A stretch of 12,073 nt of DNA, from NCBI GenBank assembly GCA_003488965.1, contig DNJW01000095.1, positions 1 to 12,073 of the forward strand, given 5' to 3'. This DNA comes from Lachnospiraceae bacterium (GTDB lineage: Bacteria; Bacillota; Clostridia; Lachnospirales; Lachnospiraceae). Below the pieces are notes generated by a model. The model ran no database searches, was not told the origin of the DNA, and saw only the letters and a list, made by a program, of their open reading frames with translations. Shown in pieces: positions 6,372-12,073 of this stretch (position 1 is the stretch's first letter; each line of letters opens with the position of its first letter). Made by a program: the position numbers and the translations under genes.

Positions 6372-7535
6372 ATGAGTGCAACGCGAGAACGGAACTGGAC
6401 ATCGTTTAATTCAGGCAAGCTATTTGCGCACTATGAACGGTGGAAATTAATACAAAGGAGCGGGGAATGCCCTCCGCCGGCTTTAATTACGGTGGACCCT
6501 GCCAATTGCTGTAATTTATCCTGCGAATGGTGCAATGCATGGAAGGTAAGGCAAAATGAAAGAATGCTGTCAAGAAAGGTTTTGCTTGATTTTGCAGGCA
6601 TGGCTTCGGAATGGAAAAGCCACGGGGGAAAGTACGGGGTAGAGGCCGTATGCATTGCAGGGGGAGGAGAGCCGCTGTGCAATCCTCATGTAGGCGAATT
6701 TTTATATGAACTGAATAGGAAGCAGATTGATACGGCAACGGTGACGAACGGAACTTTGATAGATAAATATGCAGAAGAACTGCTGAGCAGCCAGTATGTG
6801 GCAGTTTCGGTGGATGCAGCTAATGCGTCCACTTTTAACAAGTATAAAGGTCTGGATAAGGAATCCCGGGTTTTTGACAAAGTGATTGACAATATGGAGA
6901 TGTTATGCCGTATTTCCAGAGGAAAAAAATGCAACTTAAGCAAAGAATCGCCTTCCAATGGAGTAAATTACAGAATGCTGCTTTACAAGGACAATATCGG
7001 AGAAATCAGCGAAGCAGCCAGAATCGCACAGGATATCGGATGTAAGAGCCTGCATATACGGCCGGCGGGAATTCCATATGATTTGAAACATGAATTTTCT
7101 TTTACGGAAGAGGAACTGGAGCTGTTCCGGGAACAGGTAAGCATAGTGGAGCGGACGAAAAAATCCGGATTTGGATTCTATTATACTTTGGGCAAGTTTA
7201 ATGAGAAATTCCAGAAATGCAACGATTTCAAGAGCTGTTATGCAATCTTTATGACGGCCACCTTGATGCCGGCTTCAGGAGAAAGCGGCGACGATGCCTA
7301 TTGCCTGAATGTCTGCTGTGACAGACGAAGCGATGAACGGATGAAACTCTTATCCAATGAAACGGATATAAGGGAAATAGCCCGGAGCTGGGGAAAGGAT
7401 GGGCATTGGAAGATCTTCGACATGATATCATCCGATGAAATAAAGCATATCTGTCCCCGATGTACCTATTATGAACATAATAAAATAGTGGAAAATTGTA
7501 TTTTAAATGACAATATGCTGATACATTTTATCTGA
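6372..7535 (+). CDS. Radical SAM/SPASM-type protein 1 of the repeat-flanked module
   Basis: From the ATG at 6372 the protein has 387 residues. The radical SAM motif is CNLSCEWC (C47, C51, C54), followed by AGGGEP (96-101) for S-adenosylmethionine binding and TVTNGTL (123-129). The C-terminal part has cysteines C283, C289, C311, C315, C316, C361 and C364, in the arrangement YCLNVCCDRR and CPRCTYYEHNKIVE, which resembles SPASM auxiliary-cluster domains. I chose this start because AAGGGAG (6358-6364) is seven bases upstream. A longer frame from 6246 would translate through the structured hairpin and lacks a ribosome site. The next radical SAM gene follows after 16 bases. The substrate is unknown; a sugar, glycan or peptide are all possible, and I saw no precursor-peptide gene nearby. 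Confidence 0.85.
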   Translation: MSATRERNWTSFNSGKLFAHYERWKLIQRSGECPPPALITVDPANCCNLSCEWCNAWKVRQNERMLSRKVLLDFAGMASEWKSHGGKYGVEAVCIAGGGEPLCNPHVGEFLYELNRKQIDTATVTNGTLIDKYAEELLSSQYVAVSVDAANASTFNKYKGLDKESRVFDKVIDNMEMLCRISRGKKCNLSKESPSNGVNYRMLLYKDNIGEISEAARIAQDIGCKSLHIRPAGIPYDLKHEFSFTEEELELFREQVSIVERTKKSGFGFYYTLGKFNEKFQKCNDFKSCYAIFMTATLMPASGESGDDAYCLNVCCDRRSDERMKLLSNETDIREIARSWGKDGHWKIFDMISSDEIKHICPRCTYYEHNKIVENCILNDNMLIHFI

Positions 7536-7551
7536 AACAGGAGGGGAGACA

Positions 7552-8727
7552 ATGCATTACATCAGGCAATGCTTAGAACCGGGAAGAATTCTGAACTATA
7601 GGGACAGTATTTTGGAGAAAAGCGTGACATTAGCCGGAAATGCCGATATGGCAAAGCAGGCGGGGATGGTAGAGCTGCAGCTGACGGACCAATGTAATTT
7701 AAACTGTTTCCATTGTCATTTCAGAAATCAGGGAGATGTTTTTTTCCGACGGGAATGGCTTGATTTGGTTACCGATGAAATATTGCCGCAGGCAGTTTCG
7801 CTGGCAGGCGGCGGGGAACCCACGTTATATCCGGATTTTGACGGAACGGTCAGGAAATTAAAAAATGGGAAATCTGCTCCGCAAATCGGTCTGATTACGA
7901 ATGGGGTCTTCATACCGCCGGGCAGCTGGCCGTCACAGCTTTCGTGGCTGCGGGTTTCTTTATATTCCGTAGTGGGGGGAAGATATGCGGGGATGCCCTT
8001 CCTGATGCAGGAAAAGGTAATGGACAACATTGTCAGATATATGGATATGGATGAATTGCCCATGCTGGGTGTCAGCCTGCTGTATTATAAAGGGAATGTG
8101 GCCGACTGCGTCAAATTGTCTTATGAATTATATAAAAGGATAAAAGGGGTAAAGCGGGAAATCGGCCGGTTCAATATACAGTATAAAAGAGCGTTTGTAT
8201 TGTGTGACCCTAGGAGAATGAATGAAAAGAACCATCAGGAAAATCTGCAGCTGCTTCCGGATAGGGCTGAGCTGGCAGCTGCTGCCAGCTATAAGGAAGA
8301 ACTATGTATGGCGGATGCAGGGTTCCAAGAGTTTTTGGATATTTGTTCTAATTATAGTCAGATAGAAGATTTTATACATGGGGGAATGGAGGAGGCAGCA
8401 GCGCAGACGGAGCCCTCCCGGATAACGCCGCAGAATTTTCCCCATTGTTATGCGGTACTGGAAAGCCGTCTGATTACACCGGACGGATATGTATATCCTT
8501 GCCCCAGCATAGCGGAGAATAGGGATACGGGTTTGGCATTGGGGCATATTACGGACAAAAACGAGGTATTTCAGAAACGGGTGCTGCACTATTATAGCTG
8601 TGGCTCGAAGTGGTGTAACCGGCGTTTCTGCAGGCATTTCCGGCATAATGAACTGTTCCAGAGTTTGCTGGATACGGGAGAAATGCCGGAATATGGCAGC
8701 TCAATACGGAAGGATAAATTTTTTTAG
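7552..8727 (+). CDS. Radical SAM/SPASM-type protein 2 of the repeat-flanked module
   Basis: The 391-residue protein has CNLNCFHC (C48, C52, C55) for the catalytic [4Fe-4S] cluster, LAGGGEPTLYPDF (84-96) and LITNGVF (114-120). The C-terminus has a second cysteine set, C299, C317 (in GYVYPCPS), C350, C355 and C360, consistent with a SPASM or twitch auxiliary cluster. The ATG at 7552 follows a strong AGGAGGGGAG ribosome site. It lies 16 bases after the preceding radical SAM gene and 34 bases before the fusion glycosyltransferase, so the three are almost certainly one transcript. The middle section (about 140-290) is divergent and probably sets substrate choice. Two dissimilar radical SAM enzymes in tandem suggests two successive radical steps or a heteromeric pair, which is inference. 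Confidence 0.85.
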   Translation: MHYIRQCLEPGRILNYRDSILEKSVTLAGNADMAKQAGMVELQLTDQCNLNCFHCHFRNQGDVFFRREWLDLVTDEILPQAVSLAGGGEPTLYPDFDGTVRKLKNGKSAPQIGLITNGVFIPPGSWPSQLSWLRVSLYSVVGGRYAGMPFLMQEKVMDNIVRYMDMDELPMLGVSLLYYKGNVADCVKLSYELYKRIKGVKREIGRFNIQYKRAFVLCDPRRMNEKNHQENLQLLPDRAELAAAASYKEELCMADAGFQEFLDICSNYSQIEDFIHGGMEEAAAQTEPSRITPQNFPHCYAVLESRLITPDGYVYPCPSIAENRDTGLALGHITDKNEVFQKRVLHYYSCGSKWCNRRFCRHFRHNELFQSLLDTGEMPEYGSSIRKDKFF

Positions 8728-8761
8728 TGTACAAAAGGAAAATGCAGAAAGGGGACGGAAG

Positions 8762-11371
8762 ATGGCGGGAAGGGAAGAAGCGCATAGGGCAGAACTGGAC
8801 GAAATATATAAAGCATATAAGGATAAAATTGCAGAAATAGAAAAATCGGAAAAAAGTATGGAACTGACGGATGTGATAGAATTGGGAGTCGACCTGCAGG
8901 AAGATATGGGAAAGCTGAATATCCGGTATGGATTCTGGGACGATTCGAGAGGATATGACCATGATGCTATCTATTTTACGGCAGAATTTCTATATAATAA
9001 CTGCCATATACGGTACAATGTCCAGTTAGGATGCCGGAATCCGGACAGTGCAAAAGCGGCGTTGGGGGAACTGATATTTCAGGCAGTTGACAGAAAGAAA
9101 AAAAAGAAAATTCATGTGATAGAACCGTATCCCGGTGATATGCTGGGGTCGGCATCGGGTATTTGTTATTCGCCGGGAATTTCTCTGGTGCTTCATACGA
9201 TGTGTGCCGCGAAGGACGAAAAGAAGCGTGTCAGTTTAAAAGAGGAAGGCTGCAGACAATATAAAAAAATCCGTAAGAAATTAAATGTGGACAAACATTT
9301 CGGATATCAATTGGAAGACTGTTCCGGCGTTGAAGGCATGAACAACAAGGAAGAGGATTTTGAAATATTGGAATATAGATATGAAGAAAAATACGGCAAG
9401 GAAAATTTGTGCAGGCTTGTAGAATGTGTAAAGGAAATTATCGGGATTGCAAAGAAGGAGGGAGATTACATAGCTTTTCCGCTGGGAATTGAACACCCCA
9501 TGTACAGACTGGCGGTTTATGAGTGCATCAAACAGATAAAACAGATAGGATTTAATACGAATCAGATCATTGTTTATGTGGAGCATCCTTATGATTATCA
9601 GAATGTAGGGACAGGACGGATACAAAGGGCAAAGGAATATATACAAAGTGCATTGGATTTAAAATTGTGCCGCTGTGATGATTTGTCGGCAGACCAGTCT
9701 GTCCTGAAAAGTATTGTGCGGGAAGTTTACGGAAAAGAGAAATATGAAAGCTTGGACGGCACACTGGAAAGAACATTCTGTTCTTACTTTGTAAACGATG
9801 AAGCAGTACAAGACATCAAACAGTTTTTAAATATCCATGTGAACAATATACTTTTTATAACAACTCAGGCAAAGCCTTTCCTGAAGACAGGGGGCATGGG
9901 GGAGGTAGCATATGCGTTATGCAAGACGTTGAAGGATTTTGTGAATGATATAAGGATTATGATGCCCAGATACCCGGAAAGCATGGGTTTTTGCAATGAC
10001 GGCGGGAGTGAGCAGAAGAAAAAATGGGAGTTTGATTATTGGGGAAATGAAAATACAGTCGGCAATCTGCATTGTGAAATGATAAAGAAAGAATATGATG
10101 GTCTGGTATATTATCTGCTGGATATGGGAGAGCTTTTTAATGAAGGGAATCTGTCTGATGTAAGAAATGAGGGAAAGCTTTTTGCAGTTTTTTGCGATGC
10201 GGTGATAGGGAAGGGGCTTCATACGATTGATTATACACCAAGTATACTGCATTGCAATGACTGGCAGACAGCGTTGATTCCTATGCTGAAAAAGACAAAA
10301 TATCATTATTATCTGCCGGAATTGAAAGTGGTTTATACCATTCATTTTTACGGATATAAGGGAGTATTTCAAAAAGAAGATATTTTGGAATATGTAGGCT
10401 TAAAAAGTGAAAAGTGCAGGCTATGCATATCTTGTGACAGCGACTGTCCTTTTGACAATATGAATTTCTTATCCCGTGAGGATGCGGGCAGACTGGGGAT
10501 TAGGCCAAGCCGGATGAGTTTTATGAAGGCCGGAATTAAATTTGCAGACATGGTAACTACAGTGAGTAAAGGTTATGCAAAAGAGCTGCAAAGGCATCCT
10601 GATTTTGCAGATATCAGAGTGACAGGAATACGGAACGGGATTTCCCAGAGGGAGTACCGGTTTGCGGAGTCATCCGGTTTTTGTGAGATAAACAGCAATC
10701 ATTTTCATGAATTGAAAAAAAAGAATAAGGATAATCTGCAAAAAAAGATGGGGCTGGAAAGAAATTCCTCGATACCGTTGATTTGCATTGTTTCAAGGCT
10801 TACGGCCGATAAAGGAATGGATGTGATAAAAAGCATTATAAAAGAAATTATGGAGATACCGGCACAGCTTGTCATTATAGGCGATGATAACGATAAGCTG
10901 ATACATCCTTACGAATCCTTCTTTCGTCTTGTGGAAGGGGAGACGGAGAATAAAGGCCGGTTTGCATACCGGAATTACTCGGAAGAACTGGAATATGAGA
11001 CTTATGCGGGCGCCGATATGGTTCTAATGCCATCCTTAAAGGAAACCTGCGGGACTACCCAGATGAATGCTATGCAGTACGGCGTAGTGCCGATTGTTTC
11101 TATGATAGATTCGTTTAACGACACAGTGCTGGACTTCAAAGATAGGGATAAAAGGGAGGAACTTCCATATAGGGACAAAGGAACGGGCTTTTATGCTTAT
11201 AAGGGCGACTGCTGGGTTCTGCTGGAAGTCATAAAAAAAGCTGTTACAATTTACCGGAATAAGGATGGTAAAGGCGTATGGGATGAAATTGTGCAGGATT
11301 GCATGAAAGCAGATTTTGGCTGGAGAAATAAATCCATAAAGGAATACCTGATGTTATACAATACTCTATGA
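8762..11371 (+). CDS. PIG-L-like / GT5 glycosyltransferase fusion with ferredoxin-like motif
   Basis: The 869-residue protein starts at the ATG at 8762, after GGGGACGGAAG; upstream in-frame codons overlap the previous gene. Residues 1-110 are unassigned, with a charged helix-like start. Residues about 115-290 resemble a PIG-L/LmbE deacetylase: IHVIEPYPGDMLGSAS stands where PHPDDE is expected, and FPLGIEHPMY (239-248) stands where a HPDH motif is expected. Residues about 360-865 are a GT5 glycogen/starch synthase-like transferase. Its motifs are KTGGMGEVAYAL (375-386), HCNDWQTAL (497-505), YTIHFYGYKGVF (525-536), FADMVTTVSKGYA (594-606), SRLTADKG (678-685) and ETCGTTQMNAMQYG (761-774). The likely catalytic Glu, Arg and Lys positions are kept, so transfer activity is plausible while deacetylation is doubtful. 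An insert at 552-563 reads CRLCISCDSDCP, a ferredoxin-type cluster pattern. No signal peptide or membrane segment is visible. Confidence 0.82.
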   Translation: MAGREEAHRAELDEIYKAYKDKIAEIEKSEKSMELTDVIELGVDLQEDMGKLNIRYGFWDDSRGYDHDAIYFTAEFLYNNCHIRYNVQLGCRNPDSAKAALGELIFQAVDRKKKKKIHVIEPYPGDMLGSASGICYSPGISLVLHTMCAAKDEKKRVSLKEEGCRQYKKIRKKLNVDKHFGYQLEDCSGVEGMNNKEEDFEILEYRYEEKYGKENLCRLVECVKEIIGIAKKEGDYIAFPLGIEHPMYRLAVYECIKQIKQIGFNTNQIIVYVEHPYDYQNVGTGRIQRAKEYIQSALDLKLCRCDDLSADQSVLKSIVREVYGKEKYESLDGTLERTFCSYFVNDEAVQDIKQFLNIHVNNILFITTQAKPFLKTGGMGEVAYALCKTLKDFVNDIRIMMPRYPESMGFCNDGGSEQKKKWEFDYWGNENTVGNLHCEMIKKEYDGLVYYLLDMGELFNEGNLSDVRNEGKLFAVFCDAVIGKGLHTIDYTPSILHCNDWQTALIPMLKKTKYHYYLPELKVVYTIHFYGYKGVFQKEDILEYVGLKSEKCRLCISCDSDCPFDNMNFLSREDAGRLGIRPSRMSFMKAGIKFADMVTTVSKGYAKELQRHPDFADIRVTGIRNGISQREYRFAESSGFCEINSNHFHELKKKNKDNLQKKMGLERNSSIPLICIVSRLTADKGMDVIKSIIKEIMEIPAQLVIIGDDNDKLIHPYESFFRLVEGETENKGRFAYRNYSEELEYETYAGADMVLMPSLKETCGTTQMNAMQYGVVPIVSMIDSFNDTVLDFKDRDKREELPYRDKGTGFYAYKGDCWVLLEVIKKAVTIYRNKDGKGVWDEIVQDCMKADFGWRNKSIKEYLMLYNTL

Positions 11372-11389
11372 GAATGGTGCAAAATAATC

Positions 11390-11418
11390 TTTACTTAGCA
11401 TAAAAAATATGGTATTAT
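11390..11418 (+). promoter_or_regulatory. Putative sigma-A promoter, copy 2
   Basis: TTTACT (11390-11395), a 17-base spacer and TATTAT (11413-11418) match the copy 1 promoter. Transcription would start near 11425 and run towards the 3' end of the convergent regulator gene. Confidence 0.55.
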
Positions 11419-11424
11419 TAACTT

Positions 11425-11496
11425 TATGTAAAAGGGTATACATAGAGGGATGGCAGATGCGTAAAGCCGTAAGCTGGAGCATCTGCCATTTTGGGA
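11425..11496 (+). ncRNA. Putative free-standing small RNA or terminator hairpin, copy 2
   Basis: ATGGCAGATGC (11450-11460) and GCATCTGCCAT (11479-11489) form a perfect 11-base stem, with an inner AGC/GCT stem (11465-11467, 11473-11475). If transcription ends at the TTTTGGG after the stem the product would be about 70 bases. If it reads on, it is antisense to the regulator's 3' end. The hairpin may also serve to end transcription arriving from the fusion glycosyltransferase gene. Confidence 0.42.
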
Positions 11497-11510
11497 TTCT
11501 GCCGTTTGAT

Positions 11511-11876
11511 TTATTTCTTCTTTTTCCCGCTGACCTGGGAATGAATTAAATAAGATGCGATGCGCAGTATTTCTATCCTATTGTCATAGTCCAGTTTTTC
11601 TAAGCGGCCTATGACATCTTTTAGCGGAATACCTTGAACGAATTCACTGTCTAAATCATAGGAGGCTGCTGATTCCGGAACGACATCATAGATATAATCC
11701 GTGCTCACATGATAGAGCCTGGCCAGACCCACAGCGTGTCTGGAAGGAAGTTCACGCTTGTCCAGTTCGTAGCAGGAATATGCCTGCTGTGATATGCCCA
11801 GATATGCGGCTACTTGTTTTTGCTTATAATTGTTTTTGTTTCTTAGATTTTTGATTTTAACATGAATATTTGTCAA
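11511..11876 (-). CDS. XRE-family helix-turn-helix transcriptional regulator
   Basis: The 121-residue protein has an N-terminal XRE/Cro-like DNA-binding domain: IKNLRNKNNYKQKQVAAYLG (8-27) then ISQQAYSCYELDKRELPS (28-45), with the recognition helix near 28-36, and LARLYHVSTDYIYD (51-64) closing the domain. Residues 65-121 form a probable helical dimerisation or sensing tail ending in a lysine run. I prefer the TTG at 11876 because AAGGAG (11890-11885) is eight bases upstream. Two in-frame GTG codons (11885 and 11882) lie in or too near that ribosome site but would add only two or three residues. The gene is convergent with the glycan genes, so it may be a local regulator of them or an unrelated neighbour. 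Confidence 0.85.
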   Translation of the reverse strand: MTNIHVKIKNLRNKNNYKQKQVAAYLGISQQAYSCYELDKRELPSRHAVGLARLYHVSTDYIYDVVPESAASYDLDSEFVQGIPLKDVIGRLEKLDYDNRIEILRIASYLIHSQVSGKKKK

Positions 11877-11885
11877 ATTCACCAC

Positions 11886-12073
11886 TCCTTACCTTTTTAC
11901 GTTGTTTTTTCTTTTGTATGAATCATATCATATAAACAACAAAAATGCATAATATTACAACAAAATAATGTTATAAAATTATTTTACGAATATTATAAAA
12001 CAAAATTAAGCACACAGCCGGTTTTGCAGTTACTGTACACCCGTTGCTTGCCGTCCGCGCAGCCAGAGCAAAT
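11886..12073. other. Regulator upstream region and unassigned right edge
   Basis: Bases 11886-12005 are very AT-rich and hold the regulator's ribosome site and presumably its promoter. TATGAT-like boxes are present, but I cannot pick one with a convincing -35. A weak dyad, AATAAT and ATTATT around 11965-11984, could be an operator. From about 12010 the composition becomes clearly GC-richer. This may be the edge of another gene or element, but no convincing coding frame can be judged from 60 bases. Confidence 0.4.

Larger units (their letters stand above)
11382..11496. repeat. Direct repeat copy 2 (promoter plus hairpin cassette)
   Basis: This is the second copy of the cassette at 6171-6286, with the same orientation and order of parts. 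It begins 10 bases after the fusion glycosyltransferase stop and ends just before the convergent regulator gene. It has no radical SAM gene after it, so here the promoter and hairpin stand alone. Confidence 0.8.

Noticed and set aside
6246..8727. RiPP (modified peptide) locus driven by two radical SAM/SPASM enzymes
   Set aside because: No short precursor-peptide gene with a ribosome site was found near the radical SAM genes, and there is no peptidase, RRE-domain or transporter gene in the window. It remains possible with a distant precursor.
8600..8761. Upstream extension of the fusion glycosyltransferase to a start at 8600
   Set aside because: This would overlap the C-terminal cysteine region of the second radical SAM gene in another frame. 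The ATG at 8762 has a purine-rich ribosome site and begins after the previous stop.
85..11371. Aminoglycoside-type antibiotic cluster, because class III aminotransferase, radical SAM, PIG-L-like and glycosyltransferase genes occur together as in neomycin loci
   Set aside because: No 2-deoxy-scyllo-inosose synthase is present in the window, the PIG-L-like domain lacks likely metal ligands, and the FdtA/FdtB and GtrB-like genes fit a deoxysugar surface glycan better.
11450..11496. Standard intrinsic terminator at the copy 2 hairpin
   Set aside because: The stem is strong, but only four T residues follow, then GGG. The same structure in copy 1 lies upstream of a gene that must be expressed, so a plain terminator is not the best description.
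11459..11551. 30-codon plus-strand frame beginning MRKA in repeat copy 2, paralleling MRKA in copy 1
   Set aside because: The start lies inside the hairpin stem, the copies lose frame after a one-base indel, and the rest is antisense to the XRE gene. The similarity is explained by the shared hairpin.
1..12073. CRISPR arrays, tRNA or rRNA genes, complete insertion sequences
   Set aside because: No regularly spaced repeats, no cloverleaf-like or rRNA-like segments and no transposase motifs were seen on either strand.

Overview
The window looks like part of a cell-surface glycan (or glycosylated metabolite) biosynthesis locus from a Gram-positive anaerobe, most likely a Clostridia/Lachnospiraceae-type Firmicute. 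That assignment is inferred from the strong AGGAGG-type ribosome sites, the AT-rich intergenic DNA with sigma-A-like promoters, three radical SAM enzymes, and moderate GC content. Nothing here fixes the species. The locus is cut at the left edge: a short open frame ends at base 60 and was probably part of an upstream gene.

Region 1 (1-2964) holds the tail of an unknown gene, a class III PLP aminotransferase, a hairpin-forming intergenic repeat of about 103 bases, and a radical SAM/SPASM-type protein with a long unassigned C-terminal extension. Region 2 (3001-6100) is a tight operon: a FdtA/QdtA-type sugar ketoisomerase, a membrane-anchored GtrB/DPM1-like family 2 glycosyltransferase, a GNAT acetyltransferase, and a DegT/FdtB-type sugar aminotransferase. 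Ketoisomerase, aminotransferase and acetyltransferase are the three late steps that make a dTDP-3-acetamido-3,6-dideoxyhexose (Fuc3NAc or Qui3NAc type). The early steps (RmlA, RmlB) are not in the window. The glycosyltransferase probably loads a sugar on a polyprenyl phosphate.

Region 3 (6171-11496) is the most unusual part. Three genes, two radical SAM proteins and one 869-residue fusion protein, lie between two diverged direct copies of a roughly 116-bp cassette. Each copy has a matching -35/17-bp/-10 promoter followed by a conserved hairpin. The fusion protein has an unassigned N-terminus, a degenerate PIG-L/LmbE-like deacetylase domain that has lost likely metal ligands, and a GT5 (glycogen/starch synthase-like) glycosyltransferase domain. 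The GT5 domain carries an inserted ferredoxin-style CxxCxxCxxxCP motif. This three-gene unit is my main candidate for an undescribed system: radical-SAM chemistry coupled to an apparently Fe-S-containing glycosyltransferase.

Region 4 (11511-12073) has a convergent XRE-family regulator gene on the minus strand, an AT-rich upstream region, and about 70 bases of unassigned DNA at the right edge. All assignments rest on reading motifs and domain order by eye; no database search was run.
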